From positions 1-57,470 of the forward strand of contig JAKQPS010000158.1 in assembly GCA_029564595.1 (NCBI GenBank): DNA of 57,470 nucleotides. Direction: 5' to 3'. Position numbers and translations under genes: made by a program. Under the pieces are notes generated by a model that was given only the letters and a program-made list of their open reading frames with translations, did no database searches and was not told the origin of the DNA. This document shows, piece after piece, positions 42,227 to 50,307 of the stretch. Numbering within the stretch: position 1 is the first letter of the stretch; each line of letters starts with the position of its first letter. This DNA is from a bacterium. Its GTDB lineage: Bacteria; UBP15; UBA6099.

Positions 42227-43846
42227 ATGAGAGATATGCGAAAACCTATGAGAATGAAAGAACTGGCGGTATGCGCGATTGCGGCGCTGGTAGTTTTCGC
42301 GGGAACCGGCTGCAAGCAGAAACCGAAAGCGGACCCCGAAGCCTGCGAGGTTCCGACGCCGCACATAGGCGCGCATTTTACGCAGGAATGGATAGATTCC
42401 CATGTCGAGGGACTTGAATCGATCGACCCCGAAAACTGCGAGAGCAGATATTGTTACGCGTGTCACGTTTCCGCCGCGCCGCATAAGCCCGGAATGGTGG
42501 CGCGCCACATCAACGAATACAAGGCCGACCCGAAAAGCTGTCTGGCATGCCACGACCATTACGATTCCTGCAACGAATGCCATCAGGCTAAATGGGCGCA
42601 TGACAAAAACACGAATAAATGGGACGAGCACGGCAAATTCTTCAACGTTGACAAGCCCGGACAGCGCACAAACGCGTCTTGCGCGGCCTGCCACACCGTG
42701 GATTACTGCAATAACGGCGAGTGCCACAAGACGATGGTTGACGACCATGCCAAGGGCTGGAGCTACACCCACCCGATGGTTGCTAAAAAAGAAAATCAAA
42801 AATGCCGCGACTGCCACACGCACAGCTTCTGCATAACCTGCCACCAGAAAAAAATATACAGATACCACGACAGCACGTGGGGAGTCAGCCATCAGAGGTC
42901 GATTCAAAGGCTGTCAAAAGACAAGTCGAAAGCCCTCAAAGAATCCTGCGGCAACTGCCACGCCACTGAATTCTGCCAGAAATGCCATGTCAGAGATTCC
43001 AAGAAATTCAAATATCATGACAGAGCGGACTGGAGAACGAACCACACGAAACAGGCGAAAAAAGAAGAGGCGTCATGTATCGCCTGTCACGGCAACATGA
43101 AGTTTTCTCCGCTATGCCAGAGCTGCCACGGATACGCGCTGCCTCACCCCGAGGAAGTGCTGAAGAATCACGGGCCGATTCTTAGAAAGAATCCATCCGA
43201 GTGCACCAAGTGCCACAAAAGCGATTTTTGCGACAAATGCCACGCGAAGAAACCGCCCGCTTCGCACTCCGCAAAAGGCTATGTCAAAAACCATAAAGCG
43301 GACGCTGCAGGCAATGTGGAGTTTTGCAACGCCTGTCACAACATAGAAGGAAAGAAGTGCAAGGCGTGCCATTCGCTGATCCCGCATCCGAAGGACTATC
43401 TGAAGACGCACGGGAAGGAAGCCTCTGAAAAGTCCACTCAATGCTCGTTCTGTCACGACCAGAAGTTCTGCGATGACTGCCACAAGAAATCCAAGCCTGC
43501 CGACCACAAGAAGGCCAACTTCAAAATGAAGCATGGCCCGGAAGCGCGCGCTAACAAATCAAGATGCGTAGGCTGCCACGCGAAATCGTACTGCGACACC
43601 TGCCACGGCGGCGGAGCGTACCCGCACGCCGACGATATCGCTTCCAACCACGGCGATCTTGCGAACAAGCAGTTCAAACGTTGCGCCGTCTGTCACAAGA
43701 CAGCCGACTGCGAGAATTGCCATTCAGATATTAAACCCGCCGACCACGATGAAGATTTCGTGTCGTCGCACGGTCCGGCGGCCAAAGCTAAAAACGCGCT
43801 CTGCATGCTCTGCCACAAGAAAGATTATTGCGCTCAGTGCCATTGA
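42227..43846 (+). CDS. 23-heme cytochrome c lipoprotein
   Basis: 539 residues. The N-terminus ends in VVFAGTGC, a lipobox, so the mature protein is probably lipid-anchored in the envelope. I count 22 CxxCH sites plus one CxxxxCH (CNNGECH), i.e. 23 heme sites, one about every 23 residues, and the protein ends on its last CAQCH. From about residue 170 on, sites come in close pairs (CxxCH-x3-FCxxCH) followed by distal His residues, a repeated module that would stack hemes into a wire. There are no other domains. The gene lies next to rseC and the Rnf operon, so it may carry electrons between Rnf or the membrane pool and outside acceptors. ATG 42227 follows AAGGA. Confidence 0.93.
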   Translation: MRDMRKPMRMKELAVCAIAALVVFAGTGCKQKPKADPEACEVPTPHIGAHFTQEWIDSHVEGLESIDPENCESRYCYACHVSAAPHKPGMVARHINEYKADPKSCLACHDHYDSCNECHQAKWAHDKNTNKWDEHGKFFNVDKPGQRTNASCAACHTVDYCNNGECHKTMVDDHAKGWSYTHPMVAKKENQKCRDCHTHSFCITCHQKKIYRYHDSTWGVSHQRSIQRLSKDKSKALKESCGNCHATEFCQKCHVRDSKKFKYHDRADWRTNHTKQAKKEEASCIACHGNMKFSPLCQSCHGYALPHPEEVLKNHGPILRKNPSECTKCHKSDFCDKCHAKKPPASHSAKGYVKNHKADAAGNVEFCNACHNIEGKKCKACHSLIPHPKDYLKTHGKEASEKSTQCSFCHDQKFCDDCHKKSKPADHKKANFKMKHGPEARANKSRCVGCHAKSYCDTCHGGGAYPHADDIASNHGDLANKQFKRCAVCHKTADCENCHSDIKPADHDEDFVSSHGPAAKAKNALCMLCHKKDYCAQCH

Positions 43847-43873
43847 GATAGCGCTACCAATCGCGAAACCATC

Positions 43874-43907
43874 AAAACGGCTCTCCTGACGGGGGGCCGT
43901 TTTTTTT
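43874..43907 (+). terminator. Rho-independent terminator after the cytochrome gene
   Basis: AAAACGGC, 14-base loop, GCCGTTTT extended to eight T. Because the 5' arm starts with A's it could also work for the convergent nrdG transcript. Confidence 0.85.
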
Positions 43908-43987
43908 ATCCCGGATTCTAATGACGGATTCGGGTTTAATGATATAGCCTGATTTTCGTGATAATATTTGCAATGCGTCGAACTGGT

Positions 43988-44776
43988 TTATCGGTCTGCG
44001 CAGTGGTTTATAAACTTTGGGGCTAATTCCGTCTCGGTGTCGGATGAGGGCGGTTCATTCATCTGAAAGTCGGGAAGATTGCGGATGGAGAAGACTGGGA
44101 ACCTGTCTGAAATCCTGTGGGAGACGGCCCTGAAAAAATCCGGGCCGTACGCAGGAACGCTGAGCAGAGACGAGTCGAGAGAATCCACCGGGTGGAACTG
44201 CTGGAGGTGGTATGCCGCCGCCCCGTGAAGCTCTTCAGCCATCTCATCGATGTCAAAAGGGTCGTGTAGAGAAGGATGCACGGTGGTTCGGAACTCATAT
44301 CGGCAGGTTGCCCGGTGAATCAGCAACATGGCGGAAGCGTGAACCCGTTCCGCCATGCCCTTTGCGCCTATGACAGAGTCGAGTTTTCTGAGCGGAGCCT
44401 TATAGTCCATCGCTGCATATTCGGCCAGCCGCTCCTCTATAATCCATTCCAGCGTTTCAGGGTTGCTGCCATTGGTGTCGATTTTGACATCCACGCCGAT
44501 GCGCTTGACCGCGCAAAGGAAATCAATTATTCCGTGGTTGAGAGTCGGCTCGCCGCCCGTAATCACCACGCCATCAATGAACCCGCGCCTGTGTTTAAGC
44601 TCGCGGAGTATCTCTTCGGCGTCAATGTCCGGAACGGTGTCGGCTGATATCAGGTCCCTGTTGTAACAGAACCTGCATCTGAAGTTGCAGCCGCCGACGA
44701 AGACTATGGACGCGACGCGTCCGGGATAGTCAATTAGCGAAGTTCCCTGAAACCATTTTATCGGCAACGAATTCAT
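43988..44776 (-). CDS. nrdG: Class III ribonucleotide reductase activating protein NrdG
   Basis: 262 residues. LPIKWFQGTSLIDYPGRVASIVFVGGCNFRCRFCYN holds the radical SAM motif CNFRCRFC, and VVITGGEPTLN is the SAM-binding box. It makes the glycyl radical on NrdD. The C-terminus is longer than in E. coli NrdG (154 residues), as in the archaeal/Thermotoga-type activases. Its start lies 47 bases inside the small NrdD-tail gene, so translation of the two is coupled. Minus-strand order is nrdD, nrdD tail, nrdG. Confidence 0.93.
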   Translation of the reverse strand: MNSLPIKWFQGTSLIDYPGRVASIVFVGGCNFRCRFCYNRDLISADTVPDIDAEEILRELKHRRGFIDGVVITGGEPTLNHGIIDFLCAVKRIGVDVKIDTNGSNPETLEWIIEERLAEYAAMDYKAPLRKLDSVIGAKGMAERVHASAMLLIHRATCRYEFRTTVHPSLHDPFDIDEMAEELHGAAAYHLQQFHPVDSLDSSLLSVPAYGPDFFRAVSHRISDRFPVFSIRNLPDFQMNEPPSSDTETELAPKFINHCADR

Positions 44777-44939
44777 TTTCCACCGCCATGGAGCGAGTTA
44801 TCTCAGAGTCGAACGAAGCCGTTTCGTACACGACTCGGTTGTTGAACTCCTCTCGCTTTCCGACGTTCCAGTGCTTCACCGGGCGAAAATACCCGACCAC
44901 CCGGGCGTACACTTCAGTTTGTTCTTTGCATGATGCCAT
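44730..44939 (-). CDS. nrdD: Separate glycyl-radical tail of class III ribonucleotide reductase
   Basis: 69 residues, own ATG with AAAGGAA upstream. TEVYARVVGYFRPVKHWNVGK and EEFNNRVVY match the very C-terminus of NrdD proteins of the Thermotoga/archaeal type, where the radical glycine sits in R-[VI]-x-G-Y-[YLF]-R-P-V; here the candidate is Gly16. A single Cys4 precedes it, whereas fused NrdD has two CxxC/CxxH zinc pairs. The large NrdD gene upstream ends before this region and lacks any radical loop. So the radical domain is supplied in trans, comparable in idea to GrcA/YfiD for pyruvate formate-lyase. About 25 residues after the conserved part overlap nrdG and are probably non-essential. 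Confidence 0.82.
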   Translation of the reverse strand: MASCKEQTEVYARVVGYFRPVKHWNVGKREEFNNRVVYETASFDSEITRSMAVENEFVADKMVSGNFAN

Positions 44940-45018
44940 TGTTTTATATTCCTTTCATAGATTTCGGCGGGCGTTCGCCGCGATGCGGCGCTTCTCGCCG
45001 GGGACTAATCGACGGAGT

Positions 45019-47046
45019 TCAGGCGTTTGCCGCCGTCTCCTCCTCGTCATCGTCATAGGGGCACGTATGATGCGCCCCGGATATATATCCGTGTTTCGGA
45101 CAGATGGTGAATGTCGGCGAAATGGAAAAATATGGCAGTCTGAAGTTCTCAGCTATCTTGCGCACCAGCTTCTTGCACACCATCGGGTCCTCGATGCTTT
45201 CGCCGATGAAACCATGCAGGACGGTCCCGCCGGTGTACTTCGCCTGAAGCTCGTCCTGATGGGTGAGCGCGGCGAAGATGTCGTTCGTGGCGTCCACCGG
45301 AAGCTGGGAGGAGTTGGTATAGAAAGGCTGCTCCTTGCCCGATGCGATGATTTTCGGGAAGCTCTTCCTGTCGAGCCGGGCGAGCCTGTACGATGTGCCT
45401 TCGCCGGGAGTGGCTTCGAGGTTGTAACTGACTTCCTCTTTGCTGTTCAACTGATAGTCTTTAACGCGGTCGCGCATGTGGTCGAGAACTCTGAGAGCGA
45501 ACTCGCGGCCTTCAGGGGTGTCTATTCCCTTGCCGAGGTAATTCAGACAGCATTCGTGCATGCCGATGAGGCCAATGGTCGAGAAGTGGTTCGCCCAGTA
45601 CGCGCCTCTGACGCTCTTCACGTTGGCAAGATAGAATTTTGAGTACGGATAAAGCGTTTGGTCTGTGAAATGCTCGAGCACCTTGCGCTTGGTGTCGAGG
45701 CTCTCGCGGGCCAGATCCATCAGTTCATCGACTTGCTCGAAGAAATGAACGTCGTCTGTGGCGGTGTATCCGATTCGCGGCATGTTGAGCGTGACCACGC
45801 CGATGCTGCCGGTCTGCGGGTTCGCTCCGAAAAGCCCGCCGCCGCGCTTCATCAGTTCTCTCTTGTCCAGTTTCAGCCGGCAACACATGCTGCGGACATC
45901 GTCCGGGCTCATATCGCTGTTGATAAAGTTTGCGAAGTAGGGTATTCCGAACTTCGCCGTCATCCGCCACAGCGGGAGCAGCTTCGGGTTGTCCCAGTCG
46001 AAATCCCTCGTCAGGTTGTACGTCGGAATCGGGAAGGTGAAAATGCGGCCTGACGCGTCGCCCTGCATCATAATCTCGGCGAACGCGCGGTTGATCATGT
46101 TCATCTCATGCTGGAATTCGCCGTATGTTTCTTTCAGGCGTTTGCCGCCCACTATCACCGGCTCGTTGGCGTACACTGAAGAGGGCTGCAAGTCCATCGT
46201 CAGGTTTGTGAAAGGAGTCTGAAAACCGACCCTCGTCGGGATGTTCAGATTGAACACGAATCCCTGCATCGCCTGTTTGACATCCTCATAAGAAAGGCCG
46301 TCATAGCGGATGAAAGGAGCCAGAAGAGTGTCGAAACTGGAGAAAGCCTGCGCCCCGGCGGACTCTCCCTGCATGGTGTAGAAAAAGTTCACAATCTGGC
46401 CGAGCGCGCTTCGGAAATGCTTCGGCGGAGAGCTAGCGATTTTGCCGAAAGCCCCCTGAAATCCCTTCTCCAAGAGTTGCTGCAAGTCCCATCCGCAACA
46501 GTAAACGCTCAGAAGGCCGAGGTCGTGAAGATGAAGCCGCCCCGTGTTGTGCGCTTCGCCTATCGCAGGGCTGTAAATCTTTGTCAACCAATATCTCGAT
46601 ATGACAGAGGAAGAGATATAGTTGTTCAGCCCCTGAAGGGAATAATCCATATTGGAATTTTCGTTTATGCGCCAGTCTTCGCGGTCGACATACGAGTCTA
46701 CCAGCCGGACGGCGTCCTCAAGCAGAGAGCGCGCCTGCCTGATCTGGGCGCGCTGCTCGCGGTAGAGGATGAACGCTTTGGCCGCCGCGGGCTTGTGCGC
46801 GTCCATCAGCGCGTTTTCCACCAAGTCCTGCACTTCCTCGACGGACGGAACCCTGTCTCGCTTGTAATAAACCAACTCGATCAGGGACATCACTTTCTGC
46901 CCGATCTCATCCGCCGTATCGCGGTCCTGTTTCTCTCCGGACGCGTGCAGAGCTTTCCTCGCCGCCTCCACTATTCGCGCGACGTTGAATTCCTGCAGCC
47001 TTCCGTCTCTCTTCCGTATCAGCTTTATTACTTTTGGACTGTTCAT
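45019..47046 (-). CDS. nrdD: Class III (anaerobic) ribonucleoside-triphosphate reductase, large part without the radical loop
   Basis: 675 residues from ATG 47046 (GGAG eight bases upstream). Residues about 1-90 form an ATP-cone (VIKLIRKRDGRLQEFNVARIVEAARKAL). The ten-stranded barrel follows, with HLHDLGLLSVYCCGWDLQQLL, FSSFDTLLAPFIRYDG and NIPTRVGFQTPFTNLTMD. Near the end PTFTICPKHGYISGAHHTCPY carries half of a zinc site (Cys649, His652, Cys662). The protein then stops in DDDEEETAANA instead of continuing into CxxC and the radical glycine. That missing part is encoded 80 bases downstream at 44939. It reduces NTPs to dNTPs under anaerobiosis. Confidence 0.93.
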   Translation of the reverse strand: MNSPKVIKLIRKRDGRLQEFNVARIVEAARKALHASGEKQDRDTADEIGQKVMSLIELVYYKRDRVPSVEEVQDLVENALMDAHKPAAAKAFILYREQRAQIRQARSLLEDAVRLVDSYVDREDWRINENSNMDYSLQGLNNYISSSVISRYWLTKIYSPAIGEAHNTGRLHLHDLGLLSVYCCGWDLQQLLEKGFQGAFGKIASSPPKHFRSALGQIVNFFYTMQGESAGAQAFSSFDTLLAPFIRYDGLSYEDVKQAMQGFVFNLNIPTRVGFQTPFTNLTMDLQPSSVYANEPVIVGGKRLKETYGEFQHEMNMINRAFAEIMMQGDASGRIFTFPIPTYNLTRDFDWDNPKLLPLWRMTAKFGIPYFANFINSDMSPDDVRSMCCRLKLDKRELMKRGGGLFGANPQTGSIGVVTLNMPRIGYTATDDVHFFEQVDELMDLARESLDTKRKVLEHFTDQTLYPYSKFYLANVKSVRGAYWANHFSTIGLIGMHECCLNYLGKGIDTPEGREFALRVLDHMRDRVKDYQLNSKEEVSYNLEATPGEGTSYRLARLDRKSFPKIIASGKEQPFYTNSSQLPVDATNDIFAALTHQDELQAKYTGGTVLHGFIGESIEDPMVCKKLVRKIAENFRLPYFSISPTFTICPKHGYISGAHHTCPYDDDEEETAANA

Positions 47047-47351
47047 ATCATTTCTCCGGCCTGAATATGGCGACCGATTCAAACGACGAATCCCGCGCAA
47101 TACGCACAGGGCCGTCGCTCGTCCGGCAGCGTTGTCATTTATGGTTCCGGGCTTTTATTCCCGGCTGGCATTAAGGGGCCGGCTGAACTTCCGCCGGGCT
47201 ATTATTCTAGTTTGACCTTCTCATGTGTCCCCTTGACGCACAGGACGCATTTCAGAACAACTCAAGCATTCCCTTTTACCGGACTAAAAATCCGGCCTGC
47301 TATTATTAATGGTTTTAACTATATTTACCTCTGTTTGAACTATGAGTTTCG
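47047..47351 (-). other. Long untranslated leader of nrdD
   Basis: About 300 bases between the predicted transcription start and ATG 47046. It contains a CCGGA-N6-TCCGG hairpin near 47280-47300 and a GC-rich stretch near the gene. I recognised no cobalamin or other known riboswitch signature. Its length alone suggests post-transcriptional control. Confidence 0.4.
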
Positions 47352-47380
47352 ATTCTAATTTATCTTTTAATCCCTGTCAA
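47352..47380 (-). promoter_or_regulatory. Sigma-70 promoter of the nrdD operon
   Basis: On the minus strand TTGACA (47380-47375), 17 bases, TAGAAT (47357-47352): perfect -35 and 5 of 6 at -10. Confidence 0.75.
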
Positions 47381-47386
47381 CCATAA

Positions 47387-47402
47387 TTTCCATATTTAGT
47401 GT
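47387..47402 (-). promoter_or_regulatory. NrdR-like box, proximal and degenerate
   Basis: Plus-strand TTTCCATATTTAGTGT matches the NrdR consensus ACACWATATMTWGTGT at 11 of 16 positions. It abuts the -35 of the nrdD promoter and is centred exactly 42 bp (four helical turns) from the stronger box at 47429. Confidence 0.5.
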
Positions 47403-47428
47403 ACTTTTTTTTCATTTATTTTTCCGGC

Positions 47429-47444
47429 ACACAATATATTGAGT
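47429..47444 (-). promoter_or_regulatory. NrdR-like box, distal and strong
   Basis: Plus-strand ACACAATATATTGAGT matches 15 of 16 positions of the NrdR consensus palindrome. NrdR is the ATP/dATP-sensing repressor of ribonucleotide reductase genes and usually binds paired boxes a whole number of turns apart. Confidence 0.7.
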
Positions 47445-47726
47445 CTTTTTGATACTTTGATGGTCGAAAGCTTATGGTTTTGTCGGTTATGGGTGAAGTC
47501 TTGGTGGAAAAGCAAATAAAAAATGTATTTAAAACTGACAACTATAGGCAAGCATGGGCGCTCGCCGATTCTTGTTGCTTTTCGACGTTTGTTCAACAGC
47601 ATATTTCATGATTTATTGATTTCTATTATGCTTTTGCTCTATATCCATGCGTTTTTTAACTTTTTTTGTCGCTATCATCGCGGCCGATTGTATAATATCG
47701 CAAATCGACTTGTGGGGGGGCACGGC

Positions 47727-49439
47727 ATGATTCGTTTAAATAGGATTATATTTTCAGCATCTATAACAGCGGCCGCGGTGGTTTTCGTGTTGCTTTTTGC
47801 GCCCGGCGCGGCTCTATCTCAGGCTTTCGACAAAACCACCGTTATGATTCCCATGCCTGACGGCGTCAATCTCGCCACAGACCTTTACATCCCTAAATCG
47901 GACAAGAAAATCCCGGTTGTTCTCGTCAGAACCACATACAACAAGGACACGATGAACGTCATCCAGCCTTTTATGGCCGGGAAAGGCGTTGCTCTCGCGG
48001 TTCAGGACACTAGGGGCCGCTACGCTTCCGAGGGCGTTTCGTCGGTTTTTATCGATGATTCGCTGGACGGATACGAGACGGTTGAGTGGCTGGCGAAACA
48101 GCCGTGGTGCAACGGCAGGGTGGGAACCGCCGGAATCTCCGCTCTCGGCATAACGCAGTACGTCATGCACAAAAAACCGTCCCCCCATCTTGTCTGCCAG
48201 CATGTGATGGCGGCCCCGGAAAGCTTGTACGACACCATAGTGTATCAGGGGGGAGCGGTGCGCCGCGCGCTCTTCTACGGATGGATACTCGGCCAGAAAT
48301 ATCCCATGCAGATGATGAATCTCATTCTTTCTCAGGTGGATTACAACCCGGTGTGGGAGATGATGGACATCACCCCGAACTTCGAGGAAATCAACATACC
48401 GATAATGCACATGTCAGGATGGTACGATCTGTACACGCGAGGGAATCTGAACGCGTTCAAGGCGATAAACGAGAGAGGCGGGCCGAACGCGAGAGGGAAA
48501 CAGCGGCTGGTTGTCGGGCCGTGGACGCATGAAGGTTTTCTGGCTCTCGCGGGCGTCGCTCAAGGCGACCTCACATATCCCGGCAACTCGCGCTACGATC
48601 TGGGAAAGATAATCGAGTGGTTTCAGGAGTGCCTGCAGGGCAGGGACAAGGGGTACATGAGCGGGCCGGCGGTGCGGTATTACGTTATGGGCGACCCTGA
48701 AACGCCGGGCGCGCCGGGCAACGAGTGGCGCTCTGCCGACGCATGGCCGATCCCAGCCGAAAACACAGCTTACTACATGTCCGCCGACGGCTCTCTCGCC
48801 ACCTCAAAACCGGCAGGCGAGGGCGCTCTCGCCTTCAAGGACGACCCGTGGAACCCTGTCCCGACACTCGGCAGCAGATCGCACGGCCTTCAGCGCCATC
48901 CCGTCGATCTCCGCCCCATCGAACAGCGGGACGATGTTCTTGTTTTCACCACTCCGCCTCTCCAACAGCCTCTCGAAGTGACCGGCCCGATAACAGCGAA
49001 GATTTTCTTCACCACGGACGTTCCGGACACCGACATAGTGGTCCGTTTGTCGGATGTTTACCCCGACGGGCGTTCGATGCTCGTCACCGACGGAATAGCG
49101 CGCGCGCAGAAAAGAGAAGGAACCCGCTCTAGGAAACTCCTGACTCCCGGCGAAAGCTATGAGATGGACATTGAGGTCTGGCCGACCAGCCTCATTTTTA
49201 ACGCCGGACACAGTTTGCGCGTGGTCATTTCCGGAACGAACTTTCCGAGGTTCGACGTCAACAGCCACAACGGTCGCTATCACAACGTCAAACCCGGAAA
49301 GTTTGAAAAAGCGCTGGAGACCGGGCTCGAGGAATTCGTCTACACGCCCGACCCGGCGGACGACGCGGTTGTCGCCAACACCACGATTCACATGAGCGCG
49401 GACAAAGCCTCGCGTATAATATTGCCTATTGTCAAATAG
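47727..49439 (+). CDS. CocE/NonD-family alpha/beta hydrolase (X-Pro dipeptidyl-peptidase-like), exported
   Basis: 570 residues from ATG 47727 with a G-rich ribosome site; the frame is open further upstream but in AT-rich non-coding sequence. A signal peptide (RIIFSASITAAAVVFVLLFAPGAALSQ) leads. The catalytic domain has IPMPDGVNLATDLYIP, RTTYNKD, QDTRGRYASEG and the nucleophile elbow GISALG with Ser138. GPWTHEG supplies the likely histidine, and the C-terminal jelly-roll domain (ITAKIFFTTDVPDTDIVVRLSDVYPDG) is complete. Relatives hydrolyse acyl esters, amino-acid esters or beta-lactam side chains, so the substrate is open. A perfect TATAAT at 47691-47696 probably marks its promoter. Confidence 0.88.
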   Translation: MIRLNRIIFSASITAAAVVFVLLFAPGAALSQAFDKTTVMIPMPDGVNLATDLYIPKSDKKIPVVLVRTTYNKDTMNVIQPFMAGKGVALAVQDTRGRYASEGVSSVFIDDSLDGYETVEWLAKQPWCNGRVGTAGISALGITQYVMHKKPSPHLVCQHVMAAPESLYDTIVYQGGAVRRALFYGWILGQKYPMQMMNLILSQVDYNPVWEMMDITPNFEEINIPIMHMSGWYDLYTRGNLNAFKAINERGGPNARGKQRLVVGPWTHEGFLALAGVAQGDLTYPGNSRYDLGKIIEWFQECLQGRDKGYMSGPAVRYYVMGDPETPGAPGNEWRSADAWPIPAENTAYYMSADGSLATSKPAGEGALAFKDDPWNPVPTLGSRSHGLQRHPVDLRPIEQRDDVLVFTTPPLQQPLEVTGPITAKIFFTTDVPDTDIVVRLSDVYPDGRSMLVTDGIARAQKREGTRSRKLLTPGESYEMDIEVWPTSLIFNAGHSLRVVISGTNFPRFDVNSHNGRYHNVKPGKFEKALETGLEEFVYTPDPADDAVVANTTIHMSADKASRIILPIVK

Positions 49440-49508
49440 GCGGCGTTTTCCGCTCCGTCATAGCGCGGGACCTCGCGCGACATGAAAATCCTCCTTCGCG
49501 CGCTTCTT

Positions 49509-49529
49509 TAGTCTATGGTATAGTCTATG
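49509..49529 (+). repeat. Direct repeat TAGTCTATG x2 with 12-bp period
   Basis: Two identical 9-mers separated by GTA, 48 bases before yedF. They overlap the region where its promoter should lie; a regulator site is possible. Confidence 0.4.
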
Positions 49530-49576
49530 CAAGATATAGGATTCGTTTATCGCGCGTAAGGCGATTGGAGACACAC

Positions 49577-50185
49577 ATGATTGTGGACGCGAGAGGAATG
49601 TCATGTCCGATGCCGGTGGTGATGGCGAAAAAAGCCGTGGAAACCGCCGGCGGGCAGGAAGTGGTCGTGCTTGTGGACGAAAGAAGCGCGGCGGAGAACA
49701 TTTCCCGTTTCGCTGCGAGCGCGGGCATGACCGCGGAGATATCTCATGCGGAAGGCCGCATAGAAGTCAGGTTGACGGGAGCCGCTAAGACAGAGCTTGT
49801 GGCGGAGGAAACATTTTGCGAAGTCGGCGCGGAGTCGAGCGGCGCGATGCGCAAGGGCAGGGCGCTCCTCGTCACTTCGGATCGAATCGGCGCGGAAGAG
49901 GAACTCGGCGGCGTTCTCATGCGCGCCATGCTCAACGCGCTGGCCGAAAACGACATTCTCCCTGAGAAAATCATACTCATGAACGCGGGGGTGAAGATGA
50001 CCGTCCTCGGCTCGGACGCCGCAGACGCTCTCAAGACCCTCGAGGACAGAGGCGTGGACGTAATGGCTTGCGGAACCTGCCTGAAATATTACGGCCTGAT
50101 GGACGCCGACAGGCGCGGCCGGGTTTCCAACGCCTATGAAATACTGAACGCCTTGCTCGAAAGCAACGTTTCGCCGTTGATTTAG
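49577..50185 (+). CDS. yedF: YedF-type sulfurtransferase-like protein (TusA plus DsrE-like domain)
   Basis: 202 residues from ATG 49577, GGAG six bases before. Residues 1-70 are a TusA/SirA domain with DARGMSCPMPVV, where Cys9 carries persulfide sulfur or selenium. Residues about 95-202 are a DsrE-like domain with LLVTSDRIGAEEELGGVLMRAMLNALAE and a MACGTCLKYYGL Cys pair. This two-domain layout is the family found in selenium-using bacteria and annotated as selenium metabolism protein YedF. No selD, selA or selenoprotein was identified here. It stands alone between unrelated genes. Confidence 0.85.
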   Translation: MIVDARGMSCPMPVVMAKKAVETAGGQEVVVLVDERSAAENISRFAASAGMTAEISHAEGRIEVRLTGAAKTELVAEETFCEVGAESSGAMRKGRALLVTSDRIGAEEELGGVLMRAMLNALAENDILPEKIILMNAGVKMTVLGSDAADALKTLEDRGVDVMACGTCLKYYGLMDADRRGRVSNAYEILNALLESNVSPLI

Positions 50186-50238
50186 AAGCGAGCGCGCGTT
50201 GAAGGAAACATGTTTATGCTTTTCGGAATCTGTTGAAC

Positions 50239-50267
50239 TTGTAATGACAAGAATCGCGGAATATTAT
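50239..50267 (+). promoter_or_regulatory. Sigma-70-like promoter for the unknown exported protein
   Basis: TTGTAA, 17 bases, TATTAT (5 of 6 at -10), 41 bases before the start codon, which has an AAAG/GAAAG site. Confidence 0.5.
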
Positions 50268-50307
50268 ATATTGCTCATGAGTAAACATAATATTTGAAAG
50301 AAAGCGA

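Noticed and set aside
47047-47351. Cobalamin riboswitch before nrdD
   Set aside because: No GCCACTG box or typical B12-box sequence was found in the leader.
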